Below are positions 43,404 through 53,155 of a stretch of DNA of 64,000 nucleotides, in pieces. Positions within the stretch are counted from its first letter, which is position 1. Each line of letters starts with the position of its first letter. Source of the stretch: Phycisphaerales bacterium (lineage in GTDB: Bacteria > Planctomycetota > Phycisphaerae > Phycisphaerales > UBA1924); assembly GCA_030149165.1 (NCBI GenBank), contig JASBRY010000008.1, positions 248,001-312,000 on the forward strand, given 5' to 3'. The notes under the pieces are model-generated. The model worked only from the letters and a program-made list of their open reading frames with translations. It had not been told where the DNA came from and made no database searches. A program made the translations under genes and the position numbers.

Positions 43404-46337
43404 TCACGACTCATCCATCCGCTCGCGAGCGCGCTTCTTCGCGGCCATGAGGGCGCTGAGCTCTTCCAGATCCTCTTGATCCTCCTCCGCGATCGTCGGC
43501 TTTGCACTCGGCGCTGGATAGCGACGACGCACAGGCTCCAGATCAATCTTCACGCTCGGCTCTGTCCGTTTCGTGCGCTTTGAGAGCGCTTCGAGCTGAT
43601 CAGCTCGCACGGCTCGAGAAACCGCAATTGTTTCCTCACGCGCCTGCGCCACCCAACGATCCCACGCGACTCTTCTTGCGCCAAGATCGAGCAGAAACAA
43701 GATCAATCCGAGCACCAACATCCCCCACCACATGGATTCGTAACTCGATACCTGTGCAAGCCCATCACGCGAGAAGAGATCCGCGGATTGATTGATCGCG
43801 AGCACGCGACCTCCCGATCGCTGCGCGAGATCCTCAAGGACTCCACGATCGGACTGGAGTGCATCGAACTCACTCTGATCGTCGATATGCACAGCGCCGA
43901 TCGTGGGACGGATCGGTTGTCCATCGCGTTTGGGGGTCGCGACAACGACATGATCCCCCGCTTGAACGCTGTCGAGCTGTGCTTCGTATTGACCCGGACC
44001 GACCTGGATCATCTCGAGTTGCTGTGGTGCTGATCCGTCGGTGAAGACCTTGGTCTGGATGTCGAGTCCATCGATCGGGACGCCTTGATCGTCGATCGCT
44101 GTGTACGCGATCGCGAGTCCGCCTTGCGATTGATCGATGGACAGCTCCCCCACTCCCGGATCCGCGGCTCTCGCCGTCCAGGTCGCGAGGTGTCTCCAGA
44201 ATCGATCAAACGAATCGGATCCGACCCAGTCCCCACCCCAGTTGGAGACATCACTCGTGAACACAGCGACGCGTCCAAGCTCGACTTGATGTCCCGCAAG
44301 GATCGGCTCCCCTTGCTGACTGACGATCGGGACCATTACACGCGGATCGTCGCTCTTGAACTCCGTCAGCACCAATCCGCTGAGATTCGGGACCGATCCA
44401 GACTCGATCAGCATCGGAGACGCACGCTCAACAACAGCTGGCTGGATCAACCCCTCTCGGATCATCGGCCTTCGCAGCACACGTACGGCTTTGAGGAAGA
44501 TGCGAGGGAGCACGGCGGGATTCACGACGCGGTAGTACACCCCTCCCGAATCCGTCGCGATCAATCGCATCGATTGCTCGTCCGCTTCATCCCCGATCGT
44601 GATCGTCGAGACCTTGATACCCAGCGCTCCCAGTTCGTTCGCGATCAATGGCAGTTGTTCAGGATCTTGCGACTCACCATCGGAGAGCACGACGATGTGC
44701 TTGGTTTTGGATTCCACGCTCATCAGTTGATCCCGCGCCATCCGCAGCGCCGGCGCGAGGTTGGTGCCCCCTCCCGATCCGATCGCGTTGATCTTCTTCT
44801 GGATGATCTCCGGCTCATCGTTCTTCGTGATCGGGACGATCAAGCGTGGGGATCCAGAGAACGCGACGACGCCGACCATGTCGTTGGGATCGAGGACCTC
44901 GATCGCGCCTGCGGCACTGCTGTTCGCGACGGCTTGTTGCGACTGTGATGATCCGAGCACAGGCCGCTTCATCGATCCTGACGAGTCGAGGACAAGGACC
45001 ACCGCCGCGTGAGTGGTCACGACATCGTCTGGGATCTCCAGATCAATCGGCAGCAGATCCGCGATCCTCGATCCGTCGGGATCGAGTTCGTTCTCGATCG
45101 AAGCGTTCCATCCGCCGGCGCCGAGGGCCTCGTATCCGCCGATGAATACCAATCCTCCACCAAGCGTGCGGACATAATCATCGAGCGTCGATTCAATACC
45201 GGGCATCAACCCATCGCGAGGGGTGTTGACCAGCACCACGAGGTCATACGGCTCAAGTCCGAGCAGCTCCGTCGGAACCTCAGCAGGAGTCATCGGCTCG
45301 ATCGACCAACGCGCCGCTTCCAGTGATCGGATCAAGGCGCGAGCTTCGGCGTCGATCTTGTTGGAGACGATCAACGCTTTGCCGTGTTCGCTCGTGAGCG
45401 TGAGTGCTGTGGATTCGTTGTTGAGCAGATTGCGATCCGTGATCGGCGCTCCTCGTGCATCAACCTCCGGCTCCCAAACCGCACGCACGCGATGAACACG
45501 ACCATCACCGATCGGAACTGTCAGCGAGATCGGTTCCGTCCCGCCTTTGAGCGCGATCGGGAGACCCCCGCTCGGTGTGTTCGGATCCAGGTTCACTGTT
45601 GTCCCGTCCACGATGATGCGGAGCGAGCCGTTGGATGGACCAGTCGAGCGGAGCGTCACACGCACGGGCATCAATGAATCGGGTTTGACGCGTGCAGGAA
45701 CCTCGACCGATTGGACGACGACTTCATTGGTCACCTGATACTCGATCGGGACCACATCGACTGGAGTGTGCATCGCGAGTTGATCGAGTCCGCTCGCCGT
45801 GGATACGCCATCGGAGATGAGGACGATGCGTCCCTTTGAATCCGCTGGGATTAATGACTGCGCTCGGCTCAGCGCCGAAGCGAGATCACTGCCGTCACTA
45901 CTCGAGAGTTCAAAAGAGAGATCCCCAAGCATCCCGATCGAGCGAGGCGGCGCGACCAGTGACGGCGCACTGTTGAACGCGATGATCCCGAGTTGATCCT
46001 CATCCTGTTGCTCGCTCGATGATCTGGATAGGAATCCCAATGAGGCATCGGAGATCCTGATCGGGAATCCATTGTCATCCGTTCCCAGATCCGCGTATCC
46101 CTCGATCGATCCGGAGACATCGACCACTGCGATGACGGTCAAACGATCCGTCGTGGTCACACGCTGCAATCCCGCGAGCGCGAGCGCTAAGGATGCGAAG
46201 CACGCAAAGCGAGCGCTCACCACGATCACGCGACGATTTGTTGGGAGTCCTCGGAGCACGGCCCATCCGAGCATCACCGCGAGCAAACCCGCGAGCAGCA
46301 CGAGCAACCAGATGGGTTGATCGAGCATGAAACTCAT
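43404..46337 (-). CDS. VWA and amidotransferase-like domain membrane protein
   Basis: This 977-residue protein has two N-terminal membrane helices and then VWA1 (MIDAS VDVSGS, about 70-200). A beta-rich region follows, then a class-I glutamine-amidotransferase-like segment with GGGLVFIGG (320-440). VWA2 (DSSGSM, about 450-610) and a last helix near 890-910 with a basic tail complete it. This is the Bat/YegN-like layout of planctomycetes. It starts four bases inside the upstream Q/E-rich gene (ATGA), so they are coupled. A surface or envelope complex role is inferred. Confidence 0.8.
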   Translation of the reverse strand: MSFMLDQPIWLLVLLAGLLAVMLGWAVLRGLPTNRRVIVVSARFACFASLALALAGLQRVTTTDRLTVIAVVDVSGSIEGYADLGTDDNGFPIRISDASLGFLSRSSSEQQDEDQLGIIAFNSAPSLVAPPRSIGMLGDLSFELSSSDGSDLASALSRAQSLIPADSKGRIVLISDGVSTASGLDQLAMHTPVDVVPIEYQVTNEVVVQSVEVPARVKPDSLMPVRVTLRSTGPSNGSLRIIVDGTTVNLDPNTPSGGLPIALKGGTEPISLTVPIGDGRVHRVRAVWEPEVDARGAPITDRNLLNNESTALTLTSEHGKALIVSNKIDAEARALIRSLEAARWSIEPMTPAEVPTELLGLEPYDLVVLVNTPRDGLMPGIESTLDDYVRTLGGGLVFIGGYEALGAGGWNASIENELDPDGSRIADLLPIDLEIPDDVVTTHAAVVLVLDSSGSMKRPVLGSSQSQQAVANSSAAGAIEVLDPNDMVGVVAFSGSPRLIVPITKNDEPEIIQKKINAIGSGGGTNLAPALRMARDQLMSVESKTKHIVVLSDGESQDPEQLPLIANELGALGIKVSTITIGDEADEQSMRLIATDSGGVYYRVVNPAVLPRIFLKAVRVLRRPMIREGLIQPAVVERASPMLIESGSVPNLSGLVLTEFKSDDPRVMVPIVSQQGEPILAGHQVELGRVAVFTSDVSNWGGDWVGSDSFDRFWRHLATWTARAADPGVGELSIDQSQGGLAIAYTAIDDQGVPIDGLDIQTKVFTDGSAPQQLEMIQVGPGQYEAQLDSVQAGDHVVVATPKRDGQPIRPTIGAVHIDDQSEFDALQSDRGVLEDLAQRSGGRVLAINQSADLFSRDGLAQVSSYESMWWGMLVLGLILFLLDLGARRVAWDRWVAQAREETIAVSRAVRADQLEALSKRTKRTEPSVKIDLEPVRRRYPAPSAKPTIAEEDQEDLEELSALMAAKKRARERMDES

Positions 46338-48601
46338 TCGGATGAACCCGATTCTGATCCAGATGGAGCGGGCGCATCGGCACCATCGCTTGATGGCGCG
46401 ATCTGCTGCGCTCGCTCATCGAGCTGCTTGAAGTACTTGCGGATCACATCGCGATATCGGCGCGGTATGCGCCGATCATCGACCTGTTCGCGAGCATCTT
46501 TCGCGGCATCTCGGAATCGCTGAGCTGTGGATGACCCCGCCGGAACCTCAGATCGCTCCGCATCGGGGTTGTACCACTCACCAATCGGAGTCGACTGTTC
46601 ATCCGCTTGCGACTCTTCATCCGCGGCTTGGACTGGGACATACTCCGAAGGCGCTGTTTGCTCAGGAGCGTTTGCATTCTCCTGACTCGTACTCCCAGGC
46701 GATCCTCGACGATCTTCTGACTCGTTCTCTGGTTGCTCAGAGCGTGTCCCTCGTTGTGCTTCATCTCCTGACTGTGTCCCTGGAGATTGTTGAGGCTGAT
46801 TCTCCCCCAAATCTTGAGGCTGTTGATCCGATCCAGACTCTTGTCCTTGCTCCGATTCGTTTGGATGCTGCTGATTCCTTTCCATCGATTCGAGTTGCTC
46901 ACGCAGCCGTTCTGAGATCTGTCGATCTTGCTCCGCGTTGTCCGAACGACGCTGCGCTTCTTCCAGGAGCTTGCGCAGACGCGAATCTGGACGCATATCC
47001 GAACCATCCTCTGCAGGTCGCTGCTCTTGCATCTGTTGAGAAGAGTCATCACCCTGTTGAGATTCGTTTGGTTGCTGCTCAGACTCACCATTCTGTGGCT
47101 GGTTCTGCTGATCGCTGGGAGTCCGCTCTCCATCCTGTGACTGCTGTGGTGATTGCTGATTTTGCTCGTCACCCGATTGGGGGGATTCATTCTGCTGCGT
47201 CCGCTGCTGTCCTTCACTCGGAGTCTCTTGCTGCCGTTCACTCTGATCGTTCAGTCTAGATTCCTTAGTGCCTTGCTCGGAGCCTTGTTGTTCTTGGGAT
47301 CGATCCTGTTGATCGGTGCCGTCTTGTTGGTCCTGTTGATCCTGATTGGTTTGATCCTGCGGCTGAGTGCCGGAGTCGCTCTCTTGATCTTGCTGCCTCT
47401 GATCTTCAGGTGACGACTGTTGCGAGCGCTCGCGTAACTCCTTCGCTTGCTCTTTCATCGCTTCGGAAAGATCTTCTGCCGTTGGTGAGTTTGGAGATTC
47501 TGTGCTCGATTCGTCTGGAGTCTGAGCATCGTCCGCTTCATTCGATTGCTCCTGAGGCTGCTCAGCGGTCTCCGGCATCGAATCGTCGATCGCTCTGGAA
47601 AGCGATTCAAGATCCTCCGCGGCTTTCTGACGATCCGATTCGCTCATCGATTCGAGTTGCTCGGACAACGCATCGAGTTCCTCAATCGCTTGTTCGTAGT
47701 CCCCCTCCGCGAGGCGCTCGCGAAAACGATCGAGCTCCGACTGCTCTGAGAGTGATTCGGACTTGAGATCATCGAGCCGATCCTTGAGTGCTTGATCCTG
47801 TGCTTGCTGCTCATCAGATCGTTTTTCCAGTTCATCCGCGAGACGCTGGACTCTGGATTCTGCGAGCGCTTGGGTTGATTGCGGATCTTGTTGATCAATC
47901 CCCCCTGATTGGGTCAGTTCCTCCTCGAGCGCTTCAAGATCTTCAAGCGCCTCCTGCACCAACGCGTCGTCCTCATCAAGATCCCCCGCGATGTCCTCGA
48001 GCTGCTCTTGCTGCTGCTGGATCTGTTCCTTCGCATCAGCAATCGCGAGCGGCGATGGTGCCGATCGTTGAGGTGTGGGCGCAGGTCGCTGCGGCACAAG
48101 GAATCCAGCCGTGATGGTCATCGCGAGCAGGATCGCAGCGATGTATTTGGATTTTTGTAATCTCGGATCGAATCCAGACTTGGGTACACGAACTCCAGAC
48201 GCGCTCGTCTCCGCCGCTTGGATCGCGAGCATCACGAACGCGGGATCCACGGCACGAACATTGACAAGCTCGAGCGCCGATCGGTATCGGCTTTGCGTGT
48301 GGGTTTGTTCATCGATCCATCCAGCAGCCGTGCTCGCGCTGGGACGATGAATCCACGCGATGACAAACGCGTGTGCGATCGCTCCAAGCACACCAATCAG
48401 CGGGAAAATCCACCACGCTTGGAAACCCCAGATCCAACGAGACCCAAGCGTTAGAATCAAACCAGCGAGCACCCAGATCGGCATGACTCGGATACTCGCG
48501 GTCAACCACGCGTGCATCATCAGCGATCGAGCTGTCCGCTCGACGAGCGAAGCCGTATTCGGGACTCCTGAAGTGCTTGCGATGGATCGCGATGGGGTCA
48601 T
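46334..48601 (-). CDS. Membrane protein with long coiled-coil and Q/E-rich disordered tail
   Basis: This 755-residue protein has N-terminal membrane helices (about 30-75 and 150-170) and a Glu/Leu-rich coiled-coil (about 190-330). A very polar Gln/Ser/Glu/Asp stretch follows to about 700, then a basic end. The start at 48601 is set by TAGAAT five bases before that ATG; six further residues upstream are dropped. It is the first gene of a two-gene unit with the VWA protein and probably scaffolds it. I recognise no named family. Confidence 0.7.
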   Translation of the reverse strand: MTPSRSIASTSGVPNTASLVERTARSLMMHAWLTASIRVMPIWVLAGLILTLGSRWIWGFQAWWIFPLIGVLGAIAHAFVIAWIHRPSASTAAGWIDEQTHTQSRYRSALELVNVRAVDPAFVMLAIQAAETSASGVRVPKSGFDPRLQKSKYIAAILLAMTITAGFLVPQRPAPTPQRSAPSPLAIADAKEQIQQQQEQLEDIAGDLDEDDALVQEALEDLEALEEELTQSGGIDQQDPQSTQALAESRVQRLADELEKRSDEQQAQDQALKDRLDDLKSESLSEQSELDRFRERLAEGDYEQAIEELDALSEQLESMSESDRQKAAEDLESLSRAIDDSMPETAEQPQEQSNEADDAQTPDESSTESPNSPTAEDLSEAMKEQAKELRERSQQSSPEDQRQQDQESDSGTQPQDQTNQDQQDQQDGTDQQDRSQEQQGSEQGTKESRLNDQSERQQETPSEGQQRTQQNESPQSGDEQNQQSPQQSQDGERTPSDQQNQPQNGESEQQPNESQQGDDSSQQMQEQRPAEDGSDMRPDSRLRKLLEEAQRRSDNAEQDRQISERLREQLESMERNQQHPNESEQGQESGSDQQPQDLGENQPQQSPGTQSGDEAQRGTRSEQPENESEDRRGSPGSTSQENANAPEQTAPSEYVPVQAADEESQADEQSTPIGEWYNPDAERSEVPAGSSTAQRFRDAAKDAREQVDDRRIPRRYRDVIRKYFKQLDERAQQIAPSSDGADAPAPSGSESGSSE

Positions 48602-48606
48602 ACCTG

Positions 48607-48612
48607 ATTCTA
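48607..48612 (-). promoter_or_regulatory. -10 box of predicted leaderless Q/E-rich gene promoter
   Basis: TAGAAT on the minus strand lies five bases before ATG 48601. The divergent trpD box is 27 bp away. Confidence 0.6.
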
Positions 48613-48639
48613 CAAACAACCAGCGTCCAAGGTTCGACC

Positions 48640-48645
48640 TATCGT
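48640..48645 (+). promoter_or_regulatory. -10 box of predicted leaderless trpD promoter
   Basis: TATCGT lies five bases before ATG 48651, with no Shine-Dalgarno sequence. Confidence 0.5.
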
Positions 48646-48650
48646 GGACT

Positions 48651-49697
48651 ATGGAACACTTTCAGCACGCGATGGAACAACTCCTGGACCACCAACCCCT
48701 CGATCAAGCGACAAGCGAGGGAGTCTTCACCGTGATGCTCGAGGGTCATCTGAACGATTCTCAGATCGGTGCTGTGCTCACAGGACTCGCGATGCACCAA
48801 CCCACGAGCGATGAGCTCACAGGTGCCGCGAAAGCGATGCGGGATCAGGTGATGCGCGTTGAGTACAAGCGGGAGCCCGGATCCGTCCTCGTCGATACCT
48901 GCGGCACGGGCGGCGCTCCCAAAACCTTCAATGTCTCCACCGCCGCGGCGATCATCCTCGCAGGAGTCTCACCGCCATCATCTTGCAATGTGAAACGCAT
49001 CCAAGTCGCGAAGCACGGCAATCGCTCACGAACAGGGCGCGGATCCGCAGAAGTCTTGATGTCATTGGGTGTCCAGGTCGACGCATCGGTTGAGTTGCAA
49101 TCCAAATGCTTGGAAGAAGCGGGTGTGTGTTTCTGTTTCGCTGTCAATCATCATCCAGCGATCAAGCACGCGATGCCAACGCGCCGCTCGCTCGGATACC
49201 CAACAATCTTCAATGCGATCGGACCGCTCACGAATCCTGCAGGCGCGGATTGTCAGCTCATTGGGGTGTACAAAGACGAGCTTGTCGAGCCGATGGCGCA
49301 AGCGCTACTCAACCTCGGGACCAAACGATCGATGGTCGTGCACTCAACTGATGGACTCGACGAGCTCTCCACAACAGCCCCCTGTCGAGTCATGCACGCC
49401 GTGAATGGGGAACTCCACGAAGAAATGATCGACGCGGCGCAGCTCGGATTGTCACGCGTTTCGATCGATGAAGTCCGAGCAAACGATGTTGAGCACAGTG
49501 CACAGATCATCCGCTCGATCGTGAACAATGAGCCGAGCCCATTCGCGGAAATGACGCTGCTGACAGTCGCTGGCGGACTCATTGTTGCTGGAGTCTGCGA
49601 GGGATTCGCTCAAGGCATCGAGCTGGGTCGTGAATCGCTCGCTTCTGGACATGCACGCGAGGCGCTTGAGTCGCTGATCACGATCTCGAACGCTTAG
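48651..49697 (+). CDS. trpD: Anthranilate phosphoribosyltransferase
   Basis: This enzyme adds phosphoribose to anthranilate in tryptophan synthesis. The 348-residue protein has DTCGTGGAPKTFNVSTA (relatives have GTGGD), KHGNRSRTGRGSAEVL and NPAGADCQLIGVY. ATG 48651 fits the family N-terminus and the -10 spacing; the open frame extends about 290 bases further but without support. It stands alone, away from other trp genes. Its stop overlaps the kinase gene by four bases. Confidence 0.93.
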   Translation: MEHFQHAMEQLLDHQPLDQATSEGVFTVMLEGHLNDSQIGAVLTGLAMHQPTSDELTGAAKAMRDQVMRVEYKREPGSVLVDTCGTGGAPKTFNVSTAAAIILAGVSPPSSCNVKRIQVAKHGNRSRTGRGSAEVLMSLGVQVDASVELQSKCLEEAGVCFCFAVNHHPAIKHAMPTRRSLGYPTIFNAIGPLTNPAGADCQLIGVYKDELVEPMAQALLNLGTKRSMVVHSTDGLDELSTTAPCRVMHAVNGELHEEMIDAAQLGLSRVSIDEVRANDVEHSAQIIRSIVNNEPSPFAEMTLLTVAGGLIVAGVCEGFAQGIELGRESLASGHAREALESLITISNA

Positions 49698-52027
49698 TCT
49701 GGAACAGCAGCGAACCCATTGTTCTTCATCAATGTGAGCAAAGTGGGCACCGTCTCTTCATCAATCGCGAGAGTCGTGAAGAACGGCATCGTCACGACGA
49801 TCAACTGCAGCTCGCTGGTCTCTGGATCAGACGCGACGAGCATCACTGCATCGGTATCCGCTTGCTGCTCGATCCATGCGCGAGTACGCACAATCAGCTC
49901 ATCGGAATCGCTCGGGATCGCACCAAGTGTATTGCGGTAATCTGCAAGCAGTCCGATGACTTCATCATCAACTCCTGCTCCGAGATCACCGAAGGTGTCC
50001 AAGCCGTGATCATTGAGCATCGAGAGTCCTGAGAGCATGTGCACTCGTGTTTCTGGATCAATCGCGTTCGCGTTGTGCGTGATGACCATTGCATTCGCAT
50101 CGACTTGCGGAAGATCATGTGGGTAATGCGTGACAGGTGGAGCGGGAGTTTCAGGAGGACTCTGGACAGAGGTCACATGATTCTTGTTTGCAGGCATCAA
50201 GAGCGCCCCAACTACTGCGAATCCTGCAAGAAGCACGGCGAGACCTAGCAATCCCGCGAAGACGACACCAACCCCTGGTGTGTTCTTGTACGCATTTGGT
50301 CGACGGCGCACGCCGTTGCGGCGCTGTGAAGCACGCTGACGCATTGCTTGCGCCCGAGCGCGAGCGTTCTTGAGTTGTTCCTTTGCGGATGCACGATCGC
50401 CGACAGGAACAACACTCCGTCGCGATTCCATCTTGTCGACCTTCGCGAATGGTCCTTGCTCGCCGATCCCTGCAGTAACGACGAAACCGGACTTGCCTTT
50501 CCCACCGCGCTTCGGCTGTTCTGATCGACCAGTTACACGGTACTTCCCTGTCCACCATCCGACAAGATCCACCTGAGGACGCGAAACGCGCTGTCCTGGA
50601 TTTTGTGGAGCTGGACTCACGCGAGGCGGGACAGGAGAAGCGGCCTTCGGAGTCTCGGACTGCGCAAACGGGGCGCCGTACGCGGGCATTGGTTCTGGGA
50701 TCGGATCGGGTTCAACATTGTCCCCGATCTTCACGCTCGGGAGATCCGCTGGTTTGACCTTAAATGGATCCGGAGCAGTCATCACAACACGCAGGTCCGC
50801 GAGCATCGCCGTGGCGCTTGGGTAGCGACGATCGTACTCCGCCATGGATCGGCGCACGATCCAGCGGAGTGCCTCTGGACAACGCTTGGTAATCTGCGAG
50901 AGTCCGGAGTGAGCCGGGAATGAGTTCTCGACCATCGAGTACAGCACCGCACCAGCCGCATAGACATCAAACTTGCTGCCGTCGATCTCGTTGACTTTCA
51001 CGCCGCGGAGTGCCTGACGCACGAGTTCCGGATCACGGAAGTACTCCGTGCCGTGTGTCGTGAGTGTCATCGCTGAACGCAAAGGTGTGACGAGACCAAA
51101 GTCCACGAGGTGTGCTTTCGCTTCGCCGTGCTTGCCGTCGATGATGATGTTGTCCGGCTTGACATCCTTGTGCCACAGTCCAGATCGGTGGTAGGTATCG
51201 AGCATCATCAGCAGATCGTCCGCGTATCCGATCGCGAATCCGAGTTGCTTGTCGTCGAGTCCCTCGCGTGGAGAGAGCGAGTGCATGCGTTTGGTAACCG
51301 CTGTGAGCGATTCACCCGGGACATATCGCATCACATAGAAGAAACGATCCGCGGTGAGTTCGTGCTCAAGGACAAGACCGAGCTTGCGTGCCGCGTCCAG
51401 TGCGCGAGATTCACGCACGATCTGAGGCATCGACGAGCCGTCCTTGAGCGAGAAGACCTTGATGACCACCTGGTCCGCATCGATCCCACGCTTGGTGAAC
51501 GCGGCTTGCTTGATCTCGTTGGGTTCTGCGATGTATAGCTTGCCACCCGAACCGCCACCTTTGAGCGAGCCGACGATGGTGTATCCGTCGAACGCGCCGA
51601 CGCGTTTCTTGCTTGGTTTATCTTTGGTCGGAGCCGCGGCCATCGCTTCGGGAACGCGCTTCTCAACGCCTTCCAAGGCGCTGGAGAGTCCGAGCAATCG
51701 AGCGGGGTTCCCGATGAATAGTCGGTAGAGACAACGGATCGCGGAGTGACACTCAAGCGAGAACGCGCCGGCGAGGTGCTTGGAGCGTGACCAGCGTCCG
51801 ATGACGATCGCAAGCACGACAAGCGGAGCGAACACCGCGGCCGCGATGACGTTCCCGACCAATCGAAGCATGTCCGTCACCGTCGCACCAATGAAGGTGA
51901 AGATGTTCTTGAGGATCTTCATCGTCAGCGCGAAGATCGTGCTGAAAAGGAAGACCAATCCTGCGAGCAAAAACGCTCCAGCAAGGATGGCGGCGATGAT
52001 CCCGACGATTGCGATTACGGGTTGCAT
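49694..52027 (-). CDS. Membrane Ser/Thr protein kinase
   Basis: This 777-residue kinase has N-terminal hydrophobic helices (about 5-75), then a kinase domain at about 145-420. KGGGSGGKLYIAEP forms the glycine loop, VVIKVF carries the ATP lysine, WHKDVKPDNIII is the catalytic loop and VDFGLV the metal loop. A Pro-rich segment, another membrane helix near 595-615 and an external C-terminal domain follow. It lies 25 bp downstream of a sigma factor gene on the same strand, so the two probably act together. Confidence 0.88.
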   Translation of the reverse strand: MQPVIAIVGIIAAILAGAFLLAGLVFLFSTIFALTMKILKNIFTFIGATVTDMLRLVGNVIAAAVFAPLVVLAIVIGRWSRSKHLAGAFSLECHSAIRCLYRLFIGNPARLLGLSSALEGVEKRVPEAMAAAPTKDKPSKKRVGAFDGYTIVGSLKGGGSGGKLYIAEPNEIKQAAFTKRGIDADQVVIKVFSLKDGSSMPQIVRESRALDAARKLGLVLEHELTADRFFYVMRYVPGESLTAVTKRMHSLSPREGLDDKQLGFAIGYADDLLMMLDTYHRSGLWHKDVKPDNIIIDGKHGEAKAHLVDFGLVTPLRSAMTLTTHGTEYFRDPELVRQALRGVKVNEIDGSKFDVYAAGAVLYSMVENSFPAHSGLSQITKRCPEALRWIVRRSMAEYDRRYPSATAMLADLRVVMTAPDPFKVKPADLPSVKIGDNVEPDPIPEPMPAYGAPFAQSETPKAASPVPPRVSPAPQNPGQRVSRPQVDLVGWWTGKYRVTGRSEQPKRGGKGKSGFVVTAGIGEQGPFAKVDKMESRRSVVPVGDRASAKEQLKNARARAQAMRQRASQRRNGVRRRPNAYKNTPGVGVVFAGLLGLAVLLAGFAVVGALLMPANKNHVTSVQSPPETPAPPVTHYPHDLPQVDANAMVITHNANAIDPETRVHMLSGLSMLNDHGLDTFGDLGAGVDDEVIGLLADYRNTLGAIPSDSDELIVRTRAWIEQQADTDAVMLVASDPETSELQLIVVTMPFFTTLAIDEETVPTLLTLMKNNGFAAVPD

Positions 52028-52051
52028 GAGTGTGCCCTGTTCTCCCGGGCT

Positions 52052-52834
52052 CTAGAGCAGGTTCTGCTCGTCGATGGCCCGAAGCTCCATCTGCCGGTGA
52101 TAGATGTCCCCGATTGCCTCGTCAAAGCTGACATCTGTGGACTTTTCGGCGGGTCCGGCGTCCCCGTCGGGAACACTATTGGGATTGAGCAGCAACCCAT
52201 TTCGCGATGCTTCATCCAACTCTTCATTTGTGAACGAATACACCGAAATCACCTCGCGGAGCCGGCTCCGCAGCATATCGCGGACCTTGCTCAGACGACG
52301 CGAAACCGTCGGCTCAGACACCCCCACCGCTTCCGCGACTTCCTTGCCGCTCTGACCATCAAGCACACGCATCCGATAGATCGAGAAGTCCATGAAATCA
52401 CACTCGGATTCCACCTTGCGGATCGCGGCTTCGACCTTGGCGCGGAAAACCGACGCCTCGTACTCCTCATCGACCCCCATCGAAGCGTCCGCCGTCATCC
52501 AGCGTTCGTCGAACTCCGCATTCGCTTTCCCACCGCCTCGTTTGAGTGCCATGCGCCGATCGATCTCGTCCCCAAGCACATGCTTCGCGATCGCGAGCAA
52601 CCAGGTCGAGAAACGAGCACCGCGAGCGGGGTCGTAGCGTTCGATGGAGTTGGACAGCGCCGCGAGTGTTTCTTGCGAGAGATCGCGTGCCGTCTCGACC
52701 CCGATGCGTCCCTTTCCCCATCGCGTGAGCTGGATGCGGATCACAGGACCAAAGGTCTCCCAGAGCTCGAACCAGGCGGCTTCGTCATTGGCGCGGAGCC
52801 GAGCTATAAAGCTGGTTGTCATATTCGTGAGCAT
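52052..52834 (-). CDS. Sigma-70 family (ECF-like) RNA polymerase sigma factor
   Basis: This 260-residue protein has region 2 (RDLSQETLAALSNSIERYDPARGARFSTWLLAIAKHVLGDEI) and region 4 with a helix-turn-helix (SGKEVAEAVGVSEPTVSRRLSKV). About 70 extra C-terminal residues follow and could be a regulatory target. AGGAAAGG just before the ATG supports 52834. It is first in a unit with the membrane kinase, a common planctomycete pairing that suggests phosphorylation control instead of an anti-sigma factor. Confidence 0.85.
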   Translation of the reverse strand: MLTNMTTSFIARLRANDEAAWFELWETFGPVIRIQLTRWGKGRIGVETARDLSQETLAALSNSIERYDPARGARFSTWLLAIAKHVLGDEIDRRMALKRGGGKANAEFDERWMTADASMGVDEEYEASVFRAKVEAAIRKVESECDFMDFSIYRMRVLDGQSGKEVAEAVGVSEPTVSRRLSKVRDMLRSRLREVISVYSFTNEELDEASRNGLLLNPNSVPDGDAGPAEKSTDVSFDEAIGDIYHRQMELRAIDEQNLL

Positions 52835-53155
52835 GAGACCCTTTCCTGCTGTCGGGATCGCTTATTGGGCGGTCGGCTCGGCGGGTTTCACCCACAAGAA
52901 CTCCAATGCCGTTGGTATAAGCATACCCGGACAGTGCCGGATCGCGTTGCAAATTCCGGATTGTGACCTCGATTGCGATCAATCAGGGGTGTTTTTCAAG
53001 ATTTTCTTCCCTGACCTGAAATTCCCGAGCAGCGATTCCCAGTCACTCACTGTCGGGGCGTGTTCCCGGCATCCAAGCAAATCACCGGCTCAATCGAGAG
53101 CCGATCCAACACACCGCCGGGATGGTCCGGCACCAAGAGTCTTTAGGAGAATGTC
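52835..53155. promoter_or_regulatory. Gene-free divergent region between the sigma factor and coiled-coil genes
   Basis: No gene is seen in these 321 bases. GGTAT at 52914-52918 and ATACC at 52923-52927 form a small inverted repeat. Read on the minus strand it gives TATGCT (52920-52925), the -10 form seen at polA; on the plus strand it gives TATAAG. It could serve both directions. The plus gene has TAGGAGA before its ATG. Confidence 0.4.

Noticed and set aside
46600..47900. CRISPR or simple DNA repeat in the Gln/Glu-rich coding region
   Set aside because: The DNA is repetitive only because of amino-acid bias; codons vary and no fixed repeat-spacer period exists.
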